Assembly (NCBI RefSeq): GCF_000151665.1
Contig: NW_013171860.1
Coordinates: 303,939 to 367,938 of the forward strand
Direction: 5' to 3'
Source of the DNA: Blastocystis hominis
Taxonomy: Eukaryota > Sar > Bigyra > Opalinata > Blastocystidae
DNA length: 64,000 nucleotides
A program made the translations under genes and the position numbers. Below are positions 42,610 through 54,201 of the stretch, piece by piece. The first letter of the stretch is position 1; every line of letters starts with the position of its first letter. The notes beneath the pieces are model-generated. The model searched no databases. It was not told where the DNA came from and saw only the letters and a list, made by a program, of their open reading frames with translations.

Positions 42610-44183
42610 TCACTCTCTTCTGCCTGTGATATAATCAACGAGGATAGGTGAGACATCTACGCAATCAAATCATACAACAATCGAAACTTGAAATCGATTT
42701 TGATCGAACGTTCTTAAATGGTATTAATCCTGTTTTTGTAGGTAACTTAACAATTTGGAGATTCGGAATATCTAAACCACTCAATATCCACTATTTTGAG
42801 CGACTTTCTAAAATAACTGAACATGGCCAAAAGAAACTAGATCCTAAAGAAGTGAGGGAGGCGAGCTTTGGAAGATCTGCACATAATCATTATCGACCAT
42901 ATTATTCATACTTCTCATTATCACCGTGCATGATTCATTACAAGTTCCGAAGAACACACCCCAGCCAAGTGTAATGGATCGTAATGATGGAAGATCTATA
43001 GTAATATCATATCACTCAAATTATTGCAATACTGTCAAAAATAATAGATAATGGATATGAGAATGAACTGTTACCTATAATAATGAATTGCAAACTTGGC
43101 AGATATAGTCATTCAACTATTCAATATCATATCAATACTTCGAATCACAAATGAACCCCAATAGAAATTGCGTGAATTATCTTCAACTGTACCAAATTGC
43201 AGATAATATAATTTTGGAAGATTACTTATTTCGAAGTCTCCAGCAAAATCACTAAAGCCATATTGATCAACTTGGATCAATACCAATGATTCACAATTCA
43301 ATATGTGGAATGATTTCGATTCATCCCAGCCTAGGCTATTCTTTTTGTTAGTAAATGACCTCTTGCCGATTTTTAGGATTTTCAATCGATTCAATCCTTC
43401 GATTTTGAATGTTTTCACTGATATAAAACAATCATCACCGATTTCAATTGATTCCAAATTAGAAAACAATGAAACATCCCAACGTCTCAGAATACAATGG
43501 TCACTTAGTTTCAAATGTTTGATTGCGATATTAATTGGTTTTCTTCCATCTCCTCCATATTCAATAATATCACTTTCATGTCCATAAAACCAGTTACAAT
43601 CCTTCATAAGTCTCCCTCTGCGATCATAAAGCTTTCCACTTCCAAACAGAAAATCATCACACCAATATCCTTCATATTCAATACATCCATTATTATGATA
43701 ACTCGTTCCATAGCCAAATCGTTTCCAATTGATCATTATGCCCTTGTACACCAATATTCCATCATCATCATACATTTCACCATATCCAAATGGAATTCCA
43801 ATTTGGCCTTCTTTTTCTTTCAATAACAAGCCTTCAAATCGACTTCCATGATCCAAATCCACTATTCCTTCTTCCACTATGCATTTATCGTTATATGAAA
43901 TAGCACCAATCTGATGATTTCCAATCACTTTCAACACTTTCTGCTCATTGAGCACAAATCCTTGGTTCATAAATACTCCATTATTGAATTTCATAACTAT
44001 ACACTTTCTGTTATTCAATATTAGTGAAATCCAGCCATCCACTTTCATTTGTATATTCAACCGTCCTTGAACATTTTGGATGTTAGAACTATCAACATGA
44101 TAGTTATTAATAACAGAATTGAGAAAATCAACAAAGTTTGACATTGAAATAAATAAAAGACAATTGTTCCCCTCATTCTCCAT
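42610..44183 (-). CDS. MORN/LRR repeat protein (copy B), near-identical paralogue in inverted orientation
   Basis: The first exon (44183 to about 43120) repeats copy A almost word for word at DNA level (KVDGWISLILNNRKCIVMKF, YGEMYDDDGILVYKGIMI, FKIEGLNRLK). Downstream, phase-1 LRR exons follow as in copy A: LPSLQFIIIGNSSF, LPSLRSITLGWGVF, LPKLASLTSLGSSF, IPNLQIVKLPT and VSPILVDYITG, ending with a TGA at 42610-42612. It lacks the long basic tail of copy A. The acceptor expected at the first of these introns (rc of about 43099-43101) reads TAT instead of TAG. Either a nearby acceptor is used, or the protein ends in the retained intron at 43113, or the copy is decaying. The 3' end has only TGTTTATT. 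Confidence 0.65.
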
Positions 44184-44428
44184 AACAATTGTTTTGCTTT
44201 TTTTCTCTGCTTTTGTATTACAGAATAGTTATCGGTGATACAAATGTATTTTTGTGGTTTTGTTCACTCTTTCTTTGAAATATAAATGTTCTGCGTTGTT
44301 TTTTTGTGTAATGAGCTTTCTAGTTATCCGGGAGCTCCCTCGGTGATTTATTGAACGTAGAACAAATTACTATTCATAACGTATATTTTCAAACACAAGA
44401 AGTTGAATATTTGAAGGTATAATTACAG

Positions 44429-46360
44429 ATGAATGTAAACTTGGAAAATGTGATCTATATTCGTGAGTTGAGTCAAGAAGAAGTGTTGCATTTCAGTTTC
44501 GAGAGTGTAGAAATTGCAGAAGAATGGATACTTAGTATTCTGCGTGCAATGAAAGGAAAGTCTCTAAACGAGGCAACTCCCTGCGAGTCGTCGCCTATCG
44601 ACGATTCAATTCGGCGTTTACTATGTGAATTTGATGGATCTGTTTCTTCCTGCCCGCGTTCTCCGTTGAAAACACTTTCGTTGGTAGACAATCGTGCTGC
44701 ACAGTTAGAACTAGTTGAATGTGTCTCTGAGCGTTCAGTTGGAACACACGGAGATTGTGTCCTCGCTCTCTGCGAACGATTTGTACTGTTTTGTGTGTAA
44801 TGTGGATGCTTTGTGTGTGTCCTATCATGTAGTCGAATCTATCGATGAGCGGAGTTCGCAGCCTTGTTTGGAAGGTGGCGTTGGGTTGTCTAAGCGCCCA
44901 TCGTAGCTACGAGATGGTTGTGCTATCTAGAGCCGTTGGAGCAATGGTGCAGGGAGATTGGGTTGCTGCGCGCACGGTACGAAGAGCTGTGTCGGGACTA
45001 TTCTCGTCGGTTTGCTCCGAACGTTGCGTCGGAGGAAGGTGAGGTTCGTGTTTCTCCGCGATGGAGCGAGGATCTGCGCGACCCGGAGCACCAGGCAAGC
45101 GAGCAAACGATCCGGAAGGACTGCACGCGCACGTTCAGCCAGCTTCTGTTCTTCAAGAGCGCGGCGGTGCAGGACCTGATCGTGCGGCTGCTGCTGGTCT
45201 TCGCGTTCGCTCACCCGGAAATCGGGTACAAGCAGGGCATGACGGACCTGCTGGCCGTGCTGCTGCTCTGTCTGTACTGCGACCGGTGGCGACTGGGCGG
45301 CGAAGGCGGAGGCGGAGGCGGAGGCGGAGGCGGAGGCGAAGGCAGTCTTCCCCAACGGACCCAAGACGTGCTGGACGAACATCTGCGCTTTCAGAGCGAA
45401 GCGTATCGACAAGAGGCGGAGGCGTTCCGGCGAACTCGTTCTCCCTCGCAGCGCCACGCCATCGCGTGTCTGCAGATTCTGACCTCTTCAAAGTATCTGG
45501 AGCACGACTGCTTTTGTCTTCTGGAGGCGGTGTTCGCTCCCCTTCGAGGCTGCTATGTGTCGGACAACAGCGATTCGAGTCTGGAATTGCGCATGGATCG
45601 CGTGCTGTGGCTGGTAGGACGCTGGGACTCTGCGTTGGGAAGCCATCTCGCTGTATTTCCGTGACTCGAATACGATTCAGATGCTGGAAATCCACCCCTC
45701 GATGTTCCTATTGCGTTGGATTCGGCTTCTGTTCTGCCGAGAATTTGCTTTGGAGGATGTGCTCTATCTCTGGGATCGGCTGTTTCTGCACGCTCTGCCC
45801 GATTTCCCCGCGGTTCCCTATCTCTGCACATCGATTCTGCTGGGCATGAGAGAGAAGATAAAGGGGTGCGAATCGATCTCGATGTTGCTATCAGCGATGC
45901 AGGAAGGACCGAGAGCATTAAACATAAGTGCGGTATGGGAACTAACGATGTGGTTGTGGCAAGTAATGGAGGGCGAGATTGCTTTTAATCATAGAAGTAT
46001 GAAGTGGTTGAGTACGAGAGAGTGGTGGGAGAAGAGAAAGAAAAGGAGAAAACGAAGGAGAAAACGAAGGAGAAAACGAAGGAGAAAAAGAAAGGCTTGC
46101 TAGAGAGACTGCTTGGCAAACGAGCGAAGCACCGCCCTTCTAAACTCGAAAAGAGCGAAGATAGTCCTAATTCAGCGAGTTGCACAGAGTTGGAAGCAAA
46201 GACTTTCATCGAGTCCGGGAAGGAATGCAGCCAGATTCCCTCTCCATCAAGCGAAAACACGGGTATTGAGGGTACTGCCGCTTCCATCCTATCAAAGTAC
46301 TTTACCTGCCGTGTTTGTAATAGAAACGAGATAATAGGGTATCTAGAGTATAATTATTAG
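44429..46360 (+). CDS. TBC1D5-like RabGAP
   Basis: GTPase-activating protein of the TBC family. Spliced from 28-38-nt introns: an N-terminal segment resembling the end of a PH domain (VIYIRELSQEEVLHFSFESV, EEWILSILRAMK), then SGVRSLVWKVALGCLS, LEQWCREIGLLRARYEELCR, SPRWSEDLRDPEHQ, IRKDCTRTFSQLLFFKS (the catalytic Arg of the IxxDxxRT motif), YKQGMTDLLAVLLLCLYCD (the glutamine-finger YxQGM), a Gly run encoded by GGAGGC repeats, SKYLEHDCFCLLEAVF and MLEIHPSMFLLRWIRLLFCR. The long insert between the YxQGM block and the LEIxPxxFxLRW block is typical of TBC1D5, a Rab7 regulator that works with retromer. The C-terminal Lys/Glu tail has two possible frames. The true start may be an upstream exon at ATG 44311. 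Confidence 0.8.
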
Positions 46361-47887
46361 AGGAAAAAGAAAATAGGAGGAAAACAGATTTAAAGGAGCA
46401 ATATTCTCGCAATTCAACAAAATATACTCTATATTGGATCGAAAAAAGAAGGAATGCGCATATGGATACGTTGTTAAAGTGAAAACCATTCACTGTGTTA
46501 TTACTTGTGAAACAAGTTAAATAGCGTGTAAACTATGAATAATCCGATTCATTAACACTGGAAAAATGGAGGACACGAAAAGAGTGGGAGATAATGCAGA
46601 AGAGCAACAAACCTACTGGAAACGGTCTAATATGGATTGCATTGTTGTTGCTATATTAATGACTCTTCCCTCTATATCCACATTTCTGATTGTGAGAATG
46701 AAGTTGTATCTATTCGTGAACAATTGACTCAATACTCTACCACCTCAAGAGAAGGAAAAATACACACAGATTATGCAACACGCCACAAATATAGATATTC
46801 AGAAGAGTGAACAGACATAGTGAAATACAAGCAACAAAGAACATCAATATGAAAGCACTCAGCTGACTAATATTCAAGGTTGCAGTTTGCACAAAAATCC
46901 TAATTGGCTGTTTAAGAGAAAAATATGTAAAACTGTCATCCAAAGCCCTATGAATATGTACACGGACTAATATTACACTATTATCAATTGAGGAAGAACA
47001 TAAATATAAAAAACACACACCATGACGTTCCAAAACTGTATTTATCTAAATAACCAATATAATACAATTTTCTAAGCAACCACTATTTTTGATAGAGCAA
47101 ACCATTTCACTCAAAGGCCAATCCTGGAAAACTATGAATAACAGAAAGAGGGAATCCGTAAAAGTCTTCCAGTTCGAATCTATGGAGTGAAAGTTATGCA
47201 GAAAATAGGGTAATCACACAGGTGAAAACTAATCCCAACAACCATGCTTTCTATACCAACTTTTCAACACAAAAAATGAAGTAGATAAGATTCTTAAGTA
47301 ATACTGTGCTACTCGATAGAAACTAGTAAATGAGAAAATCATTTTGGTTGAAAACGTAAATAACCCTAATTCTTATAATTCATGTACTATAATAATGCAG
47401 AATATTAAACAGTTCACTACATCTACAACAACTCCTTCCTGACTTGTTCTCACCAACTAATAACGTTCTCACTATTATAATTATTATTATTCATTGTAAC
47501 TCATGACATGAAATATCCACATTTCTTCAAACGAAAGATTCTCTACAGAATAACAATTGTGAAATGTAGTGATATCACAAAGCAAGTAATGCTGACTCGT
47601 TCTAGCACATTGTTTTCAAACAAACGATACTGATTATTAGAAAACCAATAGTGAAGGCTATTTCCATATAATATTAGTATCTTTATACAGCTATACATGT
47701 TTCTTTTATGTATTCCCCATTTCATGTGTTTTCAAGAATTAGCTTCAATTCACAAGAATCCATTGTATATTATTCTGCTATTACTAATAACGCCACACAC
47801 ATCGAATGAGAACAAAATACCTCTTCACAATATCTAGAGATACGGTTTTACTTTCAACACTCTCGTTTTTCCATTATTTGTATTAAA
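46361..47887. other. AT-rich intergenic region, 1.5 kb
   Basis: AT-rich with no convincing gene apart from one tiny frame listed separately. A GTTCGAATC-like string near 47170 lacks a partner A box and an acceptor-stem pairing, so it is not called a tRNA. Confidence 0.5.
46566..46727 (+). CDS. Possible 53-residue membrane peptide
   Basis: ATG-to-TGA frame, too short for routine listing: a charged N-terminus (MEDTKRVGDNAEEQQTYWKR), then one hydrophobic segment (DCIVVAILMTLPSISTFLIV) and a basic end. It is the only protein-like frame in a 1.5-kb spacer. No family is recognised and it may be chance. Confidence 0.2.
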   Translation: MEDTKRVGDNAEEQQTYWKRSNMDCIVVAILMTLPSISTFLIVRMKLYLFVNN

Positions 47888-50800
47888 ATGAAGTGGTTTG
47901 TTTTTACTTTGGTTTTCACGTTTATTTTCTGTAGTATCCTGGAATTTGACCTAATTTCTAGCCACGGTTACGAGTGACTGTGCCGAAGGAGAAGTCGCTG
48001 TGACCTTCCAACGAACTACAAAGAACTACTGTGATGAAGAGTCTATGGACATTTATGCTGGAACCTCTGCTACCGGAACACCTGTTTATTCTGAACCTAC
48101 AGGTTATTATACCACGATCGGTGTACATCCAGAAACCAATCACTGCTTGGCTTATGGAACGTATTATGTACAAATGGGAGACATTTATGGAGATGGATGG
48201 ACCACTGGCTCAACTCTCTCAATTAAGCAAGGAAGTGAAGAAATTGTTCAAATTGTATGGACTTGTGGAGGAACCTCTAGTAATCGCGTCTATACTTGTA
48301 GTCAGACATTTACGATTGAGGCTCCCGCAGAATGGCAGTATTCTTCGACTGCCCAAACAAGCTCTTCTTGGACTACTGGAGAGTTGGATTGGACTAGTTA
48401 TGCTGGATATTATCCTGCTCCTACTACCACAACTCGTTACTTCCGTCGTTCGATTGAAATGACTGGAATTGATAATTTTGGTATCCATGTTACTCTTACA
48501 ATTAATGGTGGCGCTGTTGTATATGTAAATGGTCAAGAGCTTACCCGATGGAATCTTCCTGACGGAGAGATTTCCTCTTCTACGGAAGCAACTGCCTCGA
48601 CAACTGGTAAACACACTTATGTTCAGCTTTTGGCTGCAATTCCTACGCCTGAAAACAATACGTATGTTATTGGTGTTGAAGTGCATGCTGGCTCAAGTGC
48701 TCCAAGTGCTGAAGAGTTCCAGTGTAGTGTTTCCTATTTGAATGAAGATTATCGTCTTATTAATTCTGATGGATCTTATGTTTGCACTCCGGAAAATACT
48801 AATCTACCATCTGAAAATGGAGCCAAGTTATATGATGGAAGTACTTCAACTAAATGGTGCGTGGACGTTACTTCTGCATCTTTCCCTACTACTCACATTT
48901 GGACGTTTGGTAACAACGATCGCTTGGTTGTTAACAAGTATGCGTTTTCGACAGCTAACAATTATGATATTCGTGATTGTGTTGATTGGGACATTTTTGG
49001 CTCTAATGATGGAAGCCAGTGGGATCTTCTCGATACTCAGAGTGGTATAACATGGACTGCGCGTTACCAGACTAAGTACTTTGAGATGGAGAACCAGCTT
49101 GCTTATAACAAATACAAATGGCAGTGCAATGCTGTGAAATCTTTATCTGGATATTATGGTAATGTTATTCAGATGTCTGAGTGGAATTTGCTGTTCACTG
49201 GTGCTGCTTACGTTCCTCCAGGCATTTCGTATCCTCAGGATGTTTATTCCTGGTCGGTGGGTATTGATAATGTGGACATTACTCCTGGTAAGTCTGGTTA
49301 CACGAACTGGCAGATTGCTGGAGCTGGTGGCGCTTCTCTTCCTGCTGGTCTGAACTTCGATAGCACGACTGGTGCTATTACTGGTATTCCTACGGAGGGT
49401 TTGGAAGAAACTGTGTTCACTGTGTCTGCGACGTATTCTGTGGACAGTCAGGTCTACACTTGCACGATCACGATTACTGTTTTGTCTTGCGATCTGCCTA
49501 ACTACATTTCGGTTTCAGTGGAGAAGGTAAACTACAATACCGCTTCTGAGACTTGGACGATTAAGAACAGTGAAGGAGAGTCGGTTCTTGCATCGAGCAA
49601 CACGGAGAGTTTGGTGGGTACTTGCTTGCCTGTTGGTGAATACACGGTGACGATGACGAGTTCTTCGGGTACGACATGGCAGAGTACTTCTTTGATGACG
49701 ATTAATGCTCTTGCTGACGGTCATTCGTTTGTTCTGGCGAAGACTCGTCTGAAGATTGAAGGTGAGGATTCGTTTGTGTTGCCAATCACTCTTCCTCTGC
49801 TTCCTGCTTCGGCTGGTTCGTTCAAGTATCTTGCTGATGGAACGGTTCCTTCGAACTGGTACACGAGCGGTTTCTCGGATTCTGCCTGGACGACTCTGGA
49901 TGCTTCTTCGCGTCCTACGACTGCGCAGAAGGTGAAGCTGTTCCGTGCGACGTTCAATGTGGCTTCGAAGGAGGGAGCTCAAGGATTTGAGTTGTATCTG
50001 AAGGCTCGCAACGGAGTTCTTGCGTACTTGAACGGAGAGGAGATCTATCGGTCTTATCTGGAAGCGGGCGATCTTACGGCTGAGTCGACTCCGACTGGAG
50101 GAAGCTCGGTGTATAATTGGAGACGTGTGACGGGAGCGATCAGTCACATCAATGCTGGAAGCAACACGATCGCTGTGGCTGTGCTGACTCTGGGAAGTGC
50201 GGATATCGAGATTGAGTTTGATATGCATCTTCGATTGCTGAAGGATTCGCACATTCATCCTCGCTATTGGGATTATTCGACGGCTGGTACTACTTCGAGC
50301 GAGGTTGGTAAGCTGTTCGATATGAATCCTTCGACTTATGCTTATGTGTACAAGGCGACTACTCCGACTCAGAAGTTCACGATCCAGTTCGCGAACGATG
50401 GAGCCGAATATTTCAACAACTACTGCTTCATAACGAGTTCTCAGTCGAATAATTATGATCCTCGTGAGTGGAGCATTGAGGCATCGATGGATGGTCAGAC
50501 CTTCAGCGAGTTGAAGAGCGAGTCTGAGGTGTATTTCGATTCGCGTTCTACGGAGTATTGCTTCTACATGCCTTCGAATACAAAGGCGTGGACATACTAC
50601 CAACTGACTCTGAAGAAGGCTCGTGTTGACGATACCGATAACTACTATGCTCTTGCTGATTGGAATTTGTTGTTGCAGGACTATTCTTCGCTGGAGATTC
50701 CGGAGCTGTCGTTCAGTCCGAGCGAGATTACTGCCTATACGGGTGCTGAAGTGCCTGGATGGACTTGCTCTTCTTCCTATTACAACACGTTCTCGATCAC

Positions 50801-52985
50801 TCCTGAGCTTCCGAGTGGACTTTCGTTCAGTACGACGACTGGAATGATCACTGGAACTCCCACGGACATCAAGGCTTCGACCGTGTACACGATCACTGCG
50901 CTGAATCCTCTGGGCGAGGAGAAGACGACGACGGTGACTCTGACGGTTCAGGAGTGTGCTGGAGACATGGTGTCGTTCAGCATTGAATTGACGTTCGAAA
51001 CGGGAGCCTCTACGTGCTCGTTCGTGTTGAAGGATCGTGCGACTGGCGAGGAATTGGAGGAGCGCTCGAACTTCGCTGACTACAGTTCGCTCTCGATTCA
51101 GATGTGTCGTCCTGCAACAACGTATGCTCTGGTGCTGAAGAAGCAAGGCACTGGCGGTTGGGGCAACAACAAGGCGACGGTGAAGCTGGCGGATGGCCGC
51201 ACGCTTCTGTCGGAGTCGTTGGCTGCCGGAGCGACGGAGAAGGAGTACAACTTCAATCCTGCGTATTCTGTGTATCCTCAGTGGACTCACTGGAGCTACC
51301 TGGTGGACGGCACGGCCGCTCCTGCGGGCTGGAACACTCTGAGCGGAGCTCCCTCGAACTGGGAGACGCAGCGACCGGGTCAGTTCCCTGCGGCCAGCGG
51401 TGTGACTCAGTACTATTTCACGAAGTTCCAGATCGAGGATCTGACGGAGTTCGCTTCGATGGACATCGCTGTGAACGTGAAGGCCGGAGTGGTTGTGTAT
51501 CTGAACGGAGTGGAGATCCGTCGCTACAATCTCCCCGAGAATGCGGAGGTGAAGGAGGATACTGCGGCTACGGGCGAGAGCGGCGAACCGTTCTTGCTGG
51601 TGATCGGAGAGGCTGTGCAGAGAGAGCGGCTGGTGGTGGGCGAGAACATTCTGGCGTTCGAGCTGCATCGCTATGAGGCGAACGAGGAGACGAACAGCTT
51701 CGATGGATCTGCGATTCTGATTCTGGACAACATGTACATGCTGCTGGATGGTACGGGTACGACGATGCCTGCTTTGACTGGAAACGATGGATCGGACAAA
51801 GTGTTCGATAACAATTCGGCTACAAAGATGCTGACTGCTTCTGGAATCTGCGAGGGTGTGGAACTGATCTGGTCGTGGAGCAATGATCGTCGTGAACCGA
51901 TCGGTCGGTACGGTCTGGTGTCTGGAAATGACTGCAACAACCGCCATCCTTCGGGTTGGACTCTGTATGGTTCGAATGACGGAGAGAACTGGACGATTCT
52001 GCAGTCGAAGGCTGGTCAAATGTTCACTTCGTACTTTGAGCAGAAGCTTTACAACATGTTCAACGTGAATCCGTACAACAAGTACAGATTGGTGGCTACG
52101 GAGTGCTCCAACAGCGATCCCATGATGAATTGTGATAACTGGGGAGCGACGAAGAGATTCCAGCTTGCTGATTTCTATCTGTTCACCAAACTGATCGCCT
52201 CCACTGATTACTGCCGTCCTGAAGGCGACTTTGAAGGAGCGATGAACGGAGATATTGCTTATGCTGAGTGTCCGAATCTTTATGAGGGAACTCGAAGCCG
52301 TTATTGCAACAATGGAACGTTCGCGGAGGAAGTGACTGCCTGCTATCCTTCCATTCCTCAGGGTATTGATTATGGTGCTACCACTTTGGAACTCGTTCAG
52401 AACAAGGAAGTGAACATTGTTCCTACGATTATTGGAGTTGAGGTGACTGTGTCTTCGTTCCCCACATTGCCTGCGGGTCTGACTCTGGTTCCTTCGACTG
52501 GAGCAATCACTGGCAAGCCGACCACGGTGCAGGACTCTAGAAAGTACACGATTTCTGTGACAAACGAGGGAGGAACGATCACCACCACGATCACCATTCG
52601 GGTATTGGAAGCTCCTGTGAACTATGTGTTGATTGTGCTGATCGTTGTTGTCGTAATCATTGTGATCGTGGCGATTGTTGTTCTGATAGTGTTGTTGAGC
52701 AAGAAGAAGAAGAGGGGAACGAAGAAATTGATGCCAAAGTCGGCTAAGTCTGCGAAGGCTCCGGCTCCGAAGCCAGCTCAGGTAAAGACGAGAGCTATTC
52801 GATCTATTCAGGCTCCGACTTCCCAACCAACTCCTAGGCAATCTCCTGAAGCATGTCCTGAACCAGGGTCAAAACAAGATCCAAGAACATACAATGAACC
52901 AGCTCCTGAACTATCTTCTGGACAAGTTCCTAAACCATATCCTATTATTATTGAAGTAAATGTGGAACCTTCTATGAGGGTTTAG
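47888..52985 (+). CDS. Giant modular surface protein: F5/8C-like and putative-Ig repeats, C-terminal membrane anchor
   Basis: ATG 47888, one intron (47931-47961, 31 nt), then a single exon; 1,688 residues. Signal peptide MKWFVFTLVFTFIFSTVTS. Three related modules follow, each with a beta-sandwich segment (VVYVNGQELTRWNLP; LAYLNGEEIYRSYL; VVYLNGVEIRRYNLP), a discoidin-like F5/8C segment (DWDIFGSNDGSQWDLL; EWSIEASMDGQTF; GWTLYGSNDGENWTIL) and a putative-Ig (He_PIG) domain (LPAGLNFDSTTGAITGIPTE; LPSGLSFSTTTGMITGTPTD; LPAGLTLVPSTGAITGKPTT). A Cys-rich sushi-like segment precedes the last Ig domain. One membrane span near residue 1,585 is followed by KKKKRG and a Pro-rich cytosolic tail. This fits an adhesin or host-contact protein; Blastocystis genomes are reported to encode many putative-Ig secreted proteins. 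Confidence 0.85.
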
Positions 52986-54201
52986 AGTTAATTTTGTATA
53001 TTATTATTTTAATTATTATGGAGTCTATGTTTTGTTGTAAAAAAGCATGTGGAATGATACGAATACCGTGATTTTCAAATAGATGATTCCTTATCGATAA
53101 AGTGTCTTCACATTGAGTAAATGATCACACTTGTAAGTGAAATAAGAGAATAGTTTATTACCTATTGTTTGAAGAAACATGGATTATATAAGTGGAATAC
53201 AGAATCCTTGCGTGCGTTTCTTTATTGAGAGGGAATGTATAAAAACAATAGGTAATTATACTTCAACTTCAATATCAGAACAGTATTATGGTAAAATCAC
53301 AGATATGATTCTAGAATTGATGACAATATCAGACAAGGATATATATACACACTTGATTAATGCTTGTTCTACATGCTGTTACTTATTACATGTCATCGAA
53401 TAGTATTCTTAGTATTCAAAGTACAATTCTATTTATTTCGAATAGTATTATTTGAAATACTGTTCAATTTTTACAGTATCATATCCTCTAAAGAGTTTAG
53501 TTGATCATATTTCTTTTCTACAGAAATCATGATGTTCTTACGCAATATGCGCAAATGAATTCGAAAAAACGAGATTCATTCACATTCATGTTGATAAACT
53601 GTAATCCAATCATTATCCATACATGTTCGACAACACAGTACAATTCAGTTCCACCACTGGATCTTTTCAATGTTATGGTCTGCTTTCTAGTGAATAGTTA
53701 ACATGACACATTTCTATCTTTTACTATGAAACAAGTTTGATCGTATTATTATAGTACTTTAATATCTCAATTAACCCACATTATTCTTCATTTCTTCGAA
53801 TACACAATGGATTAAATCACTCTCGCTAAACCAATCTGGTCGATGATAATAGAACAAAATAAGAGATAATTTTGTAATAATATAGCGACCCTAGTGTGAC
53901 GGTAAAGAATTTGGAACAAAGTTAATTACTAAAGAAGTAGCTAAATGATGCAAAAAGTGCGAAACCATTTTCTGCCATTTTGGTCATTGTCTGCCCTTTA
54001 TGTAATGGTAAAGAGAGAAAGACCATGCATTACTCCATGCTCATACAAAGCTCACAAACCAACGGCACATTCACCTGGATCAATCCGTACAAGTATCGGA
54101 ACCCCTACATCACTTCCATCACTGTCCTGTTTCCATAAGACCCTGTCATAGTCAGCAACGTTGACACGACGAACATTGTCACGAATTCGAATGACGAGAA
54201 A
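52986..54201. other. AT-rich spacer and left junction of the virus-like element
   Basis: The first 0.9 kb is AT-rich and looks like host spacer. One 74-codon frame at 53179-53403 has no recognisable feature. From about 53.95 kb the composition becomes more even and sequence similar in style to the following structural ORF begins. No terminal inverted repeat or target-site duplication could be recognised by eye. Confidence 0.4.

Noticed and set aside
42648-42974. Plus-strand ORF of 108 codons
   Set aside because: It is antisense to the LRR exons of copy B, whose phase-1 modules match copy A.
47160-47190. GTTCGAATC string resembling a tRNA B box
   Set aside because: There is no A box at the right distance and no pairing acceptor or anticodon stem around it.
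49515-52841. Minus-strand ORF of 1,108 codons opposite the surface-protein gene
   Set aside because: It is Arg/Ser/Leu-rich with no domain. The plus strand has signal peptide, three domain repeats and a membrane anchor, so the antisense frame is a codon-use artefact.
53179-53403. 74-codon ORF left of the virus-like element
   Set aside because: It has no domain and lies in AT-rich spacer. A possible splice site inside it leads nowhere convincing.
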